This document shows, piece after piece, positions 47,032-59,430 of a DNA stretch of 64,000 nucleotides; the first letter of the stretch is position 1, and each line of letters opens with the position of its first letter. Below the pieces are notes generated by a model. That model did not search any database and was not told where the DNA came from. It saw nothing but the letters and a program-made list of their open reading frames with translations. Source of the stretch: Desmodus rotundus. Lineage: Eukaryota; Chordata; Mammalia; Chiroptera; Phyllostomidae. Where the stretch lies: positions 29,155,427 to 29,219,426 of the forward strand of contig NC_071397.1 of the NCBI RefSeq assembly GCF_022682495.2. Reading direction: 5' to 3'. The position numbers and the translations under genes are program-made.

Positions 47032-48028
47032 GGGTTGGGGTTTTTTTTTTGCTTTTATTTTTTATTGTATTTTTTCCATTACCATTTATTCCCTTTACAC
47101 CCTCTTCCACACCACAATCACCACACTGTTGTCCATGAGGCCTTTTTGCTTTTTGTTCAATCCCTCTATCCCTTTACCCCCCCCTCCATAGCTGTCATCT
47201 TGCTCTCTATGAGTCTGTTTCTGTTTTGCTTGTTAGTTCAGTTTGTTCATTAGATTCCACATATGAGTGAAATCATATGGTATTTGTCTTCCTCTGAGTG
47301 GCTTATTCCACTTAGCATAATGTTCTCCAGGTCCATCTACACTGTTGCAAAGGGTAAAATTTTCTTCTTTTTTACAGCCGAGTAGTATTCCATTGTGTAA
47401 ACGTCCCATAGTTGTTTTATCCACTCATCCACTGATGGACACTTGGGTTGGTTCCATACCTTGACAATTGTAAATAGCACTGCGATGATCATAGGGGTGC
47501 TTATGTTCTTTTGAATCAGTGTTTTGGGTTTCTTCAGATATATGTATTCCTAGAAGTGAGATTGCTGGGTCAATGAGCAGATCAATATTTAGTTTTTTGA
47601 GGTATCAACATACTGTTTTCCACAGTGGCTGCACCAATCTGCATTCCCACCAAGAGTGCAGAAGGGTTCCCCTTTCTTTACACCTTTACCAGCACTTGTT
47701 GTCTGTTGTGTTATTGAGGATAGCCATTCTGACTGGTGAGAGGTGATATCTCAGTGTGGTTTTAATTCATACGGGAAAGGAAACCATCAACAAAATAAAA
47801 AGACAATCCACGGAATGGGAGAACATATCCACAGATACATCTGATAAGGGGTTAATATCTGATATTTATAAAGAACTCATATGACTCAACACCAAAAAAT
47901 AAAGAAACCAAACAATGCAATTGAAAAATAGGCAAAGGACCTGAATAGACGCTTCTCCAAAGAGGACATGCAGATGGCCCATAGACACATAAAAAGATGC
48001 TCATCATCACTGATCGTCAGAGAAATGC
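47032..48028. mobile_element. L1 with 5' inversion (twin priming), inserted in an L2
   Basis: From the T run at 47041 to about 47772 the L1 is antisense: 3' UTR (ttccattaccatttattccc), then the ORF2 end (gctgcaccaatctgcattcc). At about 47773 orientation flips to sense (ggaaaccatcaacaaaataa, gaatgggagaacatatccac, ctgaatagacgcttctccaa), ending gatcgtcagagaaatgc. The sense block is the ORF2 segment directly upstream of the antisense block, so almost nothing was lost at the junction. The flanks aaagtcggtctgttt (47017-47031) and aaaatcagtctgttt (48029-48043) match at 13 of 15. Confidence 0.92.
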
Positions 48029-48043
48029 AAAATCAGTCTGTTT

Positions 48044-48260
48044 TCTAATAATTTCTCATTGTGCCTTCAATACTACACTTCATCCTTGTAGCACCTACCA
48101 CAATTCATAGTTATAAATTGACTGCCATGAGGTTTTCTTTTTTCTGTTTTCCCAGTTAAAGTAAAAGCTTCCTGAAACAGCAACCACATATATCTTTTTA
48201 TACCTTTTTCTCCAGCCTCAGCATAATGCCTAGCACATTGAAGATTCTATTAATTAATCA
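48044..48260 (+). repeat. L2 LINE, 3' part after the L1 insertion
   Basis: The phrases caatactacacttcatcctt, ttataaattgactgccatga, agcttcctgaaacagcaacc and gcataatgcctagcacattg continue the L2 interrupted at 47016. Confidence 0.8.
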
Positions 48261-49356
48261 CATACTGGAGGAAAATAGTGCAGACAAGGTGAAGTAGTGT
48301 TTCTTTTCTGCCCCCTGAAGTATTTTGATAATTATTATTTTGATTGATTTGATTTGGCTTCAACCCTACTTTTTCAGATTCCTGCTATTGAATTTATGAG
48401 GTAGAGTTATAGGTCAAGATTAATTTTTTATGTATGGCCCTTGGAATTGTGTTTTACAAATGATAATATATAAAACATTAATATATTGAGTAATATACCA
48501 GAATGTGCAGAGAATAAAGCAGTTAACAAATTTCCATTTTTTGTTATTTGTGAAACACATTTCCAAACAGCATTATTTAGTTCTTTATTCAATAAAATAA
48601 AATAATGCAGTTCTTTTAATGCCAGATATTATGATATCTTTTTAACTCAGCAGTAGTGCTAAGGGTGGTCTACTGATTCTTGTGCCATGATTTTTAGTTG
48701 CAATTACAGTGGGATTTTGGAATTACTGACTATAGTGACCTTAGATTGGTTTTGTTAAGGAAATTTATTCAGAAGCTATTTTTATGTAATCTCAGAACAA
48801 AGAAATATGGAAATTTGGGGGCATGTAATGAGAGATTAGTAGAAAAGGCATGATCTTCATTTATATAATGATTGAGACAACTTGACTTTTGATAGTTTCT
48901 CATTAATCAGTGCTGAGTATTCGAAAAGGGTGGTTTATAATTTGCCTCAGTTTTGCTTTTATTTTGAATTTTATCCCAATTATCCTGTTTCTTCACTCCA
49001 GGCTCTGGCATTGTCTCGGGTTTCTCCTGTTACATCTTAATCCCGGGGTCTCTCTATGCCAGCGACACAACTCCTACCACGCTTTCCTGCCTCCCCTTTC
49101 CTCAGCTTCTTCTTCATCTTCCCACTGTTTCTGCTTCACCTGTTTTGCCTTCACCCTGTTCAAGCCTGATTCCATTTTCAGGTTACATTCTTTCCATTTT
49201 TATTTCAGGAAGCTGTGAGAAAGGAAGAGACATTTTCATAGAAGTAAATGAATTCATGAACGGGTCACTCTAGAGTATTTTTTGTTTGTATTCAAAAACG
49301 AGGAAAAGATCTAATATGCAATTTCCCCCCTAACATCTGAGCATTCCTGAATGAGA

Positions 49357-49460
49357 CTGCATTTTATCGATTTTTTCTGTCACCATTTATCCCTCATATC
49401 CTCTACTGCCTCCACTCCCCCCACCCCCCCACAATCACCACACTGCTGTCCATGTCCATG
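49357..49460 (-). mobile_element. Short L1 3' end, antisense
   Basis: About 100 bases: tgtcaccatttatccctcat, a C-rich tract and caatcaccacactgctgtcc, the end of a bat-type L1. Confidence 0.75.
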
Positions 49461-50522
49461 AAAATTAAGAGTAAGGTAAAAGCAACTCCATATTTGATAA
49501 CAGTGATTTTAATGTATAAAAATAGGTCATTTATAATTTTTTATAAAATGGATTTTAAAATTAATCTAGCAGAAGCAATTGCTTCTGCTTACCATAATCA
49601 TCAAATATTCATTATTGCTGTTTTCACTAAATCTTAGTTAATAAATATACTTTATATTAACTGAAACTCTTTGTTGGAGGTGTATTCCAGATGCTAGGGA
49701 GGTAATTAATTCAATGTCACCAAATATTAGGTGACAGGTGCACTTTTATTTAGAAGCCACTGGCATGTGAACTTCTTTCACATTCAATGTAAAAGCAATT
49801 CACTGTATAGTAATTGCTGAACAAGTGTGTCCCACCAGACTTAAATAGCAGAATTCCACTGCACAGAAAAACAGAGGTGTTGGTGCAGCTGTTGTCCTAA
49901 GTGGTTGTTGTGGAATGACTGTGTGACAACTTATCGTCTAGGCTTATGACCATCTATTGCTTCATAGTTTAGTATCTTACAGAAAGTATGCTTGGTTATT
50001 ATTTTTCTTTGCTAATCTTCACAATCCCCTTTAAGCCTTATATATAATTCCCCCCTCAGTAATCTGTTCCAATAGTAGTCAAGGATGAATGAGACAGGTT
50101 ACAGAAAGCAATTCACATTTGGTTTGCCTTTTCTACATTTTTCCTTGTTGTTCATCATGTTCTGCCAATAACCATACTATGAGATCAAAAATAAAGACAA
50201 CATGAAAAAAACATTAATACTTTGGGGAAACATTTTGTGGAATGTTATTTTAAGTACCTGCACTTGTCCAGGCCTGGGAAGGAGTGTGGCAATGCAGATG
50301 GCTTCACCCACTGGCTCTGTTCCAGGGGCTCTCTGATAGTGATCCTTCCTCCACTTAAGGTTCACTTCTGTGTACAGATGATGATTCATGGAGTTGATGT
50401 CTTGGTAAAAATCAAGGGCTGAGTCACACAACAGCACCCAGTAGACTCAGGTCAAACCAAGTGTTCTTCTTTAGGTTAGAGGGAACTTAGGAGGTTATCT
50501 GCTTTGACTCTCTTGTTATTCA

Positions 50523-52000
50523 GCTTTTTAAAATTATATTTTATTGATTATGCTGTTACAGTTGTCCCAATTTTTCGCCCTTTGCCCACCCCACCCAGCA
50601 CCCCCCACATCCTCAGGAAATCCCCACTCCTTTGTTCATGTCCATAGGTCATGCGTATAGTTCCTTTACTGCTCCATTTCCTGTACTGTACTTTACATCT
50701 CCATGGCTATTCTGTGACTATCAATTTGTCCTTCCTAATCCCCTCACCTCTCCACCTATTTCTTTATACCCCTCTCCCATCTGGGAACCATCACAACATT
50801 CTCCTTATCCATGATTCTGTCTCTATTCTTCTTGTTTGCTTAGTTTGTTTTTTAGATTCAATTGTTGATAGGTATGTGTTTATTGCCATTTTATTATTCA
50901 TAGCTTTGATATTCTTTTTCTTAAAATATGTCCCTTTAATATTTCAAGTAATGTTTTGTTGATGATGAATTCCTTTAGTTTTTTCTTTTCTGGGAAGCTC
51001 TTTATCTGCCCTTCGATTCTAAATGACAGCTCTCCTAGGTAAAGCAATCTTGGCTGTAGGTCTTTGCTTTTCATGACTTTGAATATTTCTTGTCAGTCCC
51101 TTCTAGCCTGCATTTTCTTTTGAGAAATCAGCTGATAGTCTTATGGGAACTCCCCTGTAGGTACCTAACTTGTTTTCTCTTGCTGCTCTTAAGATTCTCT
51201 CTTTATCTTTAACCTTTGGCATTTTAATTATGGTGTATCTTAGTGTATACCTGTTTACATCCATCTTGTTTGGGACTCTCTGTACTTCCTGAACTGGCAT
51301 GTCTATTTCCTTCACCAGATTAGGAAAGTTTTCTTTCATTAGTTTTTCAAATAGATTTCCAATTTCTTGCTCTTTCTTTTCTCCTTCTGGCACCCCTATG
51401 ATGCAAATGTTGATATGCTTTAAGTTGTCCAAGAGGCTTCTTATGCTATTCTCATTTTTAGATTCTTTTTTCTTGCCTTATTGGTTATTTTTTGGTTTGT
51501 TATTTCCATATCATTTCTTTGATTATTGGTTTCATGCATTCTGCTGTTGATTCCCTGTAAATTGTTCTCTAGTTCCACTAGTAGAGTGGTCCCCAAACTT
51601 TTGTCACAAAGGGATGTTTTCATGGAAGACAATTTTCCACAGATTGTGTGGAGTGACAGGAGGTGGAGCTCAGGTGGTTATATGAGTGAAGCTTTGCTCG
51701 CTCACCCTCTGCTAACCTCCTGCTGTGTGGCCCAGTTCCTAACACAGGCCAAAGGGGTACTGGTCCACAGCCTGGGTGTTGGGAACCCCTACATTAGTAT
51801 ATCCTTCATTTATGCCTGGTTATTTTGTATGCTGTTGTGGTACTCACTAAGTTCTTTGAGCATCCTTATAACCAGGGTTTTGAATGGTGTATCTGATAAA
51901 TTCCTTGTCTCCATTTTGTTTAGTTCATTTGATAGGTGGCCTTCCAGGCTCTCTCTGCTCATTAAGGCTGAAAGACGATTCTAAGTTCTTATTTTAAGCT
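50523..52000 (-). mobile_element. HAL1-type LINE lacking ORF2, 5'-truncated, carrying a hAT insertion
   Basis: Read in reverse: ORF1, then a 3' UTR, then poly-A (T-rich 50523-50530). The ORF1 part 51432-51103 reads EGEKKEQEIGNLFEKLMKEN, VQEVQRVPNKMDVNRYTL, MPKVKDKERILRAARENKLG and VPIRLSADFSKENAG. ORF1 ends near 50930, about 400 bases from the tail, without ORF2, as in the copies at 11220 and 54289. The N-terminal part of ORF1 reappears beyond the hAT (51792-51950). The 5' limit near 52000 is a guess, as the match fades. Confidence 0.85.
51584..51791. mobile_element. hAT non-autonomous element inside the HAL1 copy
   Basis: The 208-base insert starts gagtggtccccaaacttttg and ends ggtgttgggaacccct plus one base; the ends are inverted repeats of hAT-Charlie type. 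The phrases catggaagacaattttccac and gtggcccagttcctaacaca are typical of that family. Target repeats of 8 bases, cactagta (51576-51583) and cattagta (51792-51799), match at 7 of 8. The central CTAG or TTAG fits hAT preference. Confidence 0.85.
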
Positions 52001-52319
52001 GAAATCTATTCCTTGTTATTTTGACCAATTTGTCTCAGTTTAAATCCTTTGGAAGAATGCATTCTGAGATTATCCCTTCTTCCAAGTGGCTGACAACCTT
52101 TTGGAGAGTTGAAGATAGTATCTTCTTCTAAACCATGTTAGTACTGCAAGTTTTTCCATTGTGCTTCATGGATCCTGGTCCGTGGATCCCTCGTATTCCT
52201 CACAGCCTTAATCTTGTGATACTGTAGCTCATCAATGTCCTGTTAGTGTGATATTTGTACATAGAGTGCTTCTAGTGTGTTTTGAGCATGGGACAATGCA
52301 CGCAGTGTAACTGAGTGCA

Positions 52320-52445
52320 GGAACTTGGATTTAGTAGAACTGAGCCCTAATCCTGGCTCCACTCCAGCTGATTGGAAGGCTTCCTCTGTAAAAGGGGAGA
52401 ACTAGGCTAGATTACCTCTAGAATCACAAATGTTTAGAGCTAGAA
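52320..52445 (+). repeat. MIR SINE fragment
   Basis: The phrases ctgagccctaatcctggctc, ttcctctgtaaaaggggaga and ctagattacctctagaatc fit MIR. Confidence 0.6.
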
Positions 52446-54076
52446 TGACTCAAAATATAAAGGGCATATACTACTGTCAGAGAGTTGTTTTCTTGGAATA
52501 AAATGCAAGCATTTACATTTATATATGTCAACTTTCATTTCGGGACTTTAGCTTCATGTTTCTACTTGTCAACTTTTAACTCTTTATCCTGACAGCTATT
52601 ACAATATTCACTTTTCTCAGCCTTGTAACAGCCATGAATTTTGTATAGATAAATTCTGGGTCTTTGAATAACTGATATAAATATTGAAAAAGACAAAGCC
52701 GGGAGCATAGCTCTGTAGCAAGTAAAAATGAATGAAGTTAAAATGAGTATCTTTATTTAACTACTTACTCACTTACCTCACTGAAATTTCCCACATTTAT
52801 CTGACACAGCTTAAGAAATTTTATTAAATGTTTTATTGAAGTAAATAAAACAATCTCATAACATTTGCATAATTTTTATTTTTTGACATAATATACTCTC
52901 TTGATAATTATATTCTTTACTAATAGCTTACAATCAATTAGTTTAAAAATTAATTCTAGAATTTTGCCAGGAATCAATACCCAACTTACGTATTACTCAT
53001 GTTTATTTTTTAAATGAGGAAACATTATTGGATCTTAGCTTTTCCTTCTCCAAGATCTCAGAAATTTATGTCAGTGGCTCATTTCCATGAGCTCTTAGTA
53101 TCTGTCCTTAATGTAATGTGCCCTTTCCTCTCTTAATGCCTATCTTGGTCTCAGGGGTGGTTATTGAAAATTGGTAGATTAAAAAATGTCTTGTGACCAC
53201 CAGAGGAAAAAAAGACTTTGAAAAACCTGACTGAAGCACAGCTGCAGATAGAGAGCTCAACCAGGAGAATCGCCATGAAATAACATCAAGAGATTCCCTC
53301 TGAGAGTTCAGTTGCTGGCATATTTAGCTCACTCTCCCAGGTAGGGATATCCCCTGACCTCCAAGCAAGCAATCATTATGGTAGGGAACGTTGTTATTTC
53401 TGGAAGAATCTTCCTACTAGAAGACCTATGGGAAGTCTCCAGACAAAAGATTAGAGAGGCTCATGTCCCTTTAAAACACTCATGCTGGCTTAAATGAAAC
53501 TTCAAGTAAGCTTTTTGCTTGGCATTTCCCAGGAATTTCTGAAGTTCTCTATTTTCTTTATTCTTGCCATTTATAGAATCTGAAAGTTTTTGTGTAAGAG
53601 AAAGTAAGCCAAATGACTTTGGCTTCTAGTCTATGTTGATTCTGCTAGTTAAGATCCTAAGGCAACTTAAAGTATTTTATCCTTTCTTTGACTGAAGAAA
53701 GAAAAGAAAGAGCATGAAATGTAGCCAAAGTTTTAGCATTTGATCATAAAGTGTAAGTGGTGAATTCCTGGCTTTACCTGAGAATAAATAGTCATGTCTA
53801 CCAAAGAACCCCAAATTTTACTGATCTTAAACTCTAATAATTAACTAGCCAGATGTCCAGTCTTTTCTTATGATATCCCTCCTCAAATTGTCACAAGAAT
53901 TCTCAGAGATTTCATATGTGTTACCTCTACAAGTATCCGAGTTGACATAAAGCCTTGCTGCGGTCATTTCCTCTTTGGGTTCTTGAGAAGAGAAAGAGAA
54001 ATTTCAGGTATAATTTGAGTTGGCATCTACAGATTTTGCTATATCTTATTCATTTAAGTTGATTGCTTGTCATATC

Positions 54077-54130
54077 TGTGTGTGTGTGTATATATGTATA
54101 TACACATATATACATATATACACACACACA
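54077..54130. repeat. Palindromic (TG)n-(TA)n-(CA)n microsatellite
   Basis: A TG run passes through TATA-rich sequence into a CA run, so the two halves are inverted copies able to form a cruciform or hairpin. Confidence 0.9.
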
Positions 54131-54288
54131 GGGGGAGAAAGAGAATTATTTATCCTATAGATAATTATTTTGTATATTCATGGAATATTTAGAAAAAACG
54201 CATACTTCCTAGGAAAAAATTAAGTTCACACAGCAGACATTTTGTAAGATGTATTCCTAGATATAAACAATAATAAAGAAACCAAGAA

Positions 54289-56197
54289 GTGGACATTACA
54301 GCAAAGATGGAGGCATAGGTAAATATGCTTTGCTTCCTCACACAACCAAAACAAGGACAACAACCAATTTAAAAACCAAAAAAACAACCAGAACTGCCAG
54401 AATATTGAACTGTATGGAAGTCCAACAAACAAAAAATTAAAGAAGAAACATTCATCCAGAATGGTAGGAGGGGAGGAGATGGGCAGCTGAGGAGGAAAGG
54501 ATGCAGGCAAGGTAGCAGCTGGCAGACTTGATATGCAGATAAACTGGGAGGAAAAAAGAGGGAGTAACACAGACTGCACAACCCTGTTTTTTATTTCCCC
54601 TTTATTTCCACCAAGGGGAAATAAAACTTGAAAATCTCTGGCTATAAAAACCTGTGGGGGTTGTGATGGCTGCAGAAAATCCCAGTCTCACAAAGGAGTC
54701 CATAGGAGGAATCCACAGGGTCCTGGAATGTATGCAAACCCAGCCACCCAGGAATTGGCACCAGAACAGCCCAATTCACTTGTAGGGAAAGTGGGGGAAG
54801 TGACTGAGAGTGGGGAGAGAGCCAAGCAAGCAGCCCTGTTCCCTCTCTGACCCCTCCCCCACAGAGAGCACCAAAATGCAGCTAAGTGGGTTGCCCTGCC
54901 CTGGCAAATACTTAAGGCTTCACCCCTTACAACATAACAGATGCACCAAGACAAAGAAATATGGCCCAAATGAAAGAACAGATCAAAACTCCAGAGAAAG
55001 AACTAAGCAACCAGGAGATAGTCAACCTATCAGATGCAGAGTTCAAAACACTCGTAATCAGGATGCTCACAGATGTGGTTGAGTATGGTTGCAAAATAGA
55101 GGAAGAAGTGAAGACTATGCAAAGGGAAACAAAGAAAAATATACAGGGAACCAACAGTGAAGGGAAGGGAACTGGGACTCTAATTAATGATTTGGAACAG
55201 TAGGAAGAAATAAACATTCAACAGGAACAGAATGAAGAAACAAGAATTTAAAAACGTGAAGAGATGCTTAGGAACCTCCAGGGCAACTTTAAATAATCCA
55301 ACATCTGAATCATAGGGGTGCTAGAAGGAGAAGAGGAAGAGCAAGAAATTGAAAACTTATTTGAAAAAATAGTGAAGGAGAAGTTCCCCAATCTGGAGAA
55401 GGAAATAGACTTCCAGGAAGTACAGGAAGCTCAGGGAGTTCCAAAGAAGTTGAACCTAAGGAGGGACACACCAGGACACATCATAATTAAATTACCCAAG
55501 ATTAAAGATAAGGAGAGAATCTTAAAAGCAGCAAGAGAAAATCAGAGAATTACCTACAAAGGAGTTCCCATGAGATTATCAGCTGATTTCTCAAAAGAAA
55601 CCTTGCATGTAAGGAGGGGCTGGAAAGAATTATTCAAAACCATGAAAGGCAAGGACCTACATCCAAGATTACTCTATCCAGAAAAGCTACGTTTTAGAAT
55701 GGAAGAGCAGATAAAGTGCTTCCCAGATAAGGTCAAGTTAAAGGAGTTCATCATCACAAAGCCCTTATTATATGAAATGTTTAAGAGCCTTAGAAAAAGA
55801 AGATGATCAAAACTATGAACAGTAAAATGACAACAAACTTGTAACTATCAACAACTGAACCTAAAAAACAAAAACAAAAGCAAACTAAGTAAACAACTAG
55901 AACAGGAACAGAATCACAGAAGTGGAGATCACATGGAAGGTTATCAGTGCGGAGGGTGAGGGGGAGAATGTAGGAAAAGGTACAGGGAATAAGAAGCATA
56001 AATGGTAGGTACGAAATAGACAGGGAGACATTAAGAATAGTGTAGGAAATGGAGATGCTAAAGAACTTATATGTATGACGCATGGACATGAACTCAGGAG
56101 GGGAATGCTGAAGGGTGAGGGGTGCAGAGTGGAGGGAGATAAAGGGGAAAAAAACAGTACAACTGTAAAAGCATAATCAATAAAACATACTTTAAAA
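54289..56197 (+). mobile_element. Full-length HAL1-type LINE with 14-base target-site duplication
   Basis: The 1,909-base element is flanked by a perfect duplication aaagaaaccaagaa (54275-54288 and 56198-56211). It has a 5' UTR to about 54939 and one ORF1-like region (about 54961-55806). A 3' UTR of about 390 bases ends in an A-rich tail. There is no ORF2, no reverse transcriptase and no endonuclease. The ends are intact, so the lack of ORF2 is the element's own form, not truncation. It must have been copied by enzymes supplied in trans, presumably by L1. Confidence 0.92.
54961..55806 (+). pseudogene. ORF1p-like gene of the HAL1 element, broken
   Basis: The frame begins MAQMKEQIKTPEKELSNQEI, giving the N-terminal coiled-coil region. 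It is broken by stops near 55201, 55249 and 55291. An open C-terminal part (55318-55806, 162 codons) follows: EGEEEEQEIENLFEKIVKEK, then VQEAQGVPKKLNLRRDTPG, IIKLPKIKDKERILKAAREN, VPMRLSADFSKETL and FPDKVKLKEFIITKPLLYEM, ending RKRR. These are the RNA-recognition and C-terminal domains of L1 ORF1p, a trimeric RNA-binding chaperone that coats L1 RNA. Whether any copy of this family still encodes an intact protein cannot be told from this window. Confidence 0.88.
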
Positions 56198-56309
56198 AAA
56201 GAAACCAAGAAAACACTCTTAAATATAATCCTTGAATTAAAGGAGTAAATGAAAAGAGAAATTTATAGAAATCAATGAGAAAGAAAACACTGTATTAAAA
56301 CATGGAACA

Positions 56310-56455
56310 TATAAAAGCTATACTCTCTAGGTTCATCCATGTTGTTGGCAGGATTTCATTCTTTTTATTGTTGAGTAATATTCCATTTTATGTATACAAT
56401 GGATACTTAAGTTGCTTCCATAACTTAGCTATTGTACATAATGCCACATAAATGT
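56310..56455 (-). mobile_element. L1 ORF2 3' fragment, antisense
   Basis: The phrases aggttcatccatgttgttgg, ttgagtaatattccatttta and gctattgtacataatgcc are from the antisense end of ORF2. Confidence 0.75.
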
Positions 56456-56479
56456 TGAAAAACTATGTCATACATATGA

Positions 56480-59430
56480 AATTAAAGTAATATTTATGTC
56501 AACTATAATTTAAAATATTTTAAGCTATATTCAGAGTGACCATATATATTGTCAAACTTTATTATAAAGGAGGAAATATAATAATAAAGGAAATAAACTT
56601 TTATCTTGTACAATGACAAAGAGTTACATATATACCATAATAAAATAGTAGAAGGGAATTAGTAAATATAATCACTAAAATCAATGAAACAAATTTTTTA
56701 AATTATAAAAAAGATAAATCTGAACACTGGTTTAAGAAAATGACCAATAAAATAAATCAATAAAATTCAGTTAAGGAAACAGAAGATAGAAATGAGATAT
56801 ATTAGAATAAGAAGTAAATTTATAAGTATAAATTTGACCACAAATAGTGTATTAGCTAAAAGAATTCTGAGAGACTTTGTATACTTCCAAAAAACAAATT
56901 AGACAACATAGAGAAATGGATGATTTCCTCAAAAAAAGAAGTAAAAGAATTGAACAAGAATTATTGAAGCACATGACCACACTAATTATTGTGGAAGAAA
57001 TTAGAGAGGTTATTTAAGATCTGCCACTGAATAATGGATCAGGACTAGCTGGGGTTTTAGCAGGTTTTATGGAGCCAGTGTTATCTAAACTATTCTCCCC
57101 CAAAGAAAATTTGGACAGCCTCAAAGAGGTCAGCCTGGTTTTAATATCAAATCTAATAAGAAATAAAATAAAATGAAAACTATAACCAAATTTATTTATG
57201 AATAGATATATTTTTACATATAAAATATTTACAAATAGGATTCAACAAATTAGCAACAGAAAGATCAACTAGGATTATACTAGGAAGTCCGGGATAATTT
57301 AAGGAATTATATCAACATAATACTTTACATCAATTTACTAAAGTATAAAAGTTATATGATTATATAAATAGATGCCAAAGATTGTGTTAATATGCAATAA
57401 TCATTCATAATCAAATTTCCAAGTAAAAGAGGAATTAATGAATTATTTTTACTGAAGTCCAAGAGCAAATGTTCTAAAAATGGTGGGGAGCTAGTTTAAA
57501 AATTAAAAGAGCAAAATTAAGCAAGGTGTTAAAATTGAAATTACCAGTGCTTCACAAGAAAATTAATTTGCGTGCACTGAAAAGAAGAGATTAATCTTAT
57601 TCCTCTTAACTTTAGTCTGTGTAGATAGAAAGCCTAAGAGACTTTGGTAGGAAAACATTTTTAATTGCCAAAAGAATTTGGGTAAGAGATATATGGAAAA
57701 AAGAGATTTTCCTACCTTAGCTATAAACAATTAGAAATATAAATAGGAAATAGTCTATGAAAAGTAGTAAAAGCAATATGAAATCTGAGAAAATTTGAAT
57801 AAGAACATATCCACAAAGAAAATTAAAGGATATGAAATAAGATTAAGTGAAGTAGACACCATTTTCTTAAAAGTTACAATATAAAAGTTCATTAATTCAA
57901 ATTAATATGTAAATTTAATACAATACAAATAGGAATTCTGACATGTTTTATAATTTGTTTTGAAGTTGGACTAAATTAACTTAAAGTTTATATGGACAAA
58001 TAAATACCTGAAAATAGTCAAAATTTTAAGAAAGAACAATAGTAAGGTTGGATTTGCTTTACGACACACCATATCATTCTATAAAGTCACCATAATAACA
58101 TAAATATTATATCATGTAATATAAAGGTAGGTGAAATGACAATAAGAATCTAGAAATTGATCCTAGAATTTATAAGAATTTAATTTAATAAATTTTTACA
58201 TTTTTAAATATTATTTTATTGTTTTTACAGTTGTCTGCATTTCCACCCCCACATCCCCCCCACCCCCATTTTTACATTTCTATTCAAAGGAAAGGATGCC
58301 TTATTCCATAGATGTGCTGGCTATACTGACTGTATCCATATGAAAAATATGTTATATTCTGTAAAATAAATGAATTCAAAATGGATGAAGAATTTATGTA
58401 AAAGTCAAAACAAAATATATATTTTGCATTAGTACAAGCTGGGGTCAATGGGATACCTGACCAAGATTTTAAACCCAGGGACAATAAAAGCCAGATGTAT
58501 TATACATATAAAATTAAACATTTTAATGGTAAAGGACCATAACAAAAATTTATTGCACAATGATAGTTCTAGTAAAGTTATTATATAATTAACAGGCAAT
58601 CAGTTAAGATTTGTACTTTTCAAAGAGTTTTTAAAAATTGATGAGAAAATATGAAAATTTTAATTTTTAAAGCAAATAAAATATATGAATAGGTTTGCTA
58701 CAGAGCAAAATATTAGCAAGTATATAAAAGGCTCAGATTCACTAGTAGTCAGTGACATGTAATTTAAAGCAATTATGAGCTCTGACTTCACACACATCAC
58801 CTGGCACCTGTTGCTGGATGTGACTTAAGGACAAAGGCATTCCCATACATTGCTTGTGGTATGTGGAGAGCTGCAGCCTCTTTTGCAAAGCAATTTGACA
58901 TGTATTTAAAAAAATTAATGGATAATCCCTCTCCCTAGCAAACTGCTTGAGACTGATTTATACAAAGTATACCACATGCATTTAATGGTGTTTATTGCTG
59001 CATGGTTTATAGTGGCAGAAAACTGGAAACAGAGTAAATACTCATTCACAAGAAAACACTTGAATAAATTTTGGTACTTCTATATTATAGAGTGTTATGG
59101 AACAATTGAAGAGAATCACTTAGGACTCTATCAGATAATCCAAACTGATTTATAGAAAGTAATGTTGAGGGAAAAAATTAAAATTCAGAAAAATGTGTAT
59201 AATGTAACTAATTTTTTAAAGCAAACAGAGGACAAAATTCATGGTGTGTGTGTGTGTGTGTGTGTGTATCCAGTTATGATTATATGAGTTTGGAGAAAAA
59301 CATTGGAAGGATATATACAAAGTTCATAACAGAAACCTGGCATCCAGTGAAGGGATGATAAAAAAGTAAGGAAAGAAGAGTATGTTTTATTGTTATTGTC
59401 ATAACTTGTATTTTTATATTTAAAAATACT
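56480..59430 (+). mobile_element. Very old L1 (L1M/L1ME type), ORF2 to 3' end, sense
   Basis: Decayed ORF2 is recognisable by aaatggatgatttcctcaaa, agatctgccactgaataatg, tcagcctggttttaatatca and caaataggattcaacaaatt. The 3' part carries gacaaaggcattcccataca, tgtttattgctgcatggttt and attttggtacttctatatta, and ends with an ME-type tail region near 59430. A (TG)n run lies at about 59243-59269. A short antisense bat L1 3' end (about 58205-58275) is inserted in it. Confidence 0.75.
58205..58275 (-). mobile_element. Short L1 3' end, antisense
   Basis: The sequence attttattgtttttacagtt then gtctgcatttcc and a C-rich tract is the end of a bat L1, nested in the older L1. Confidence 0.65.
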
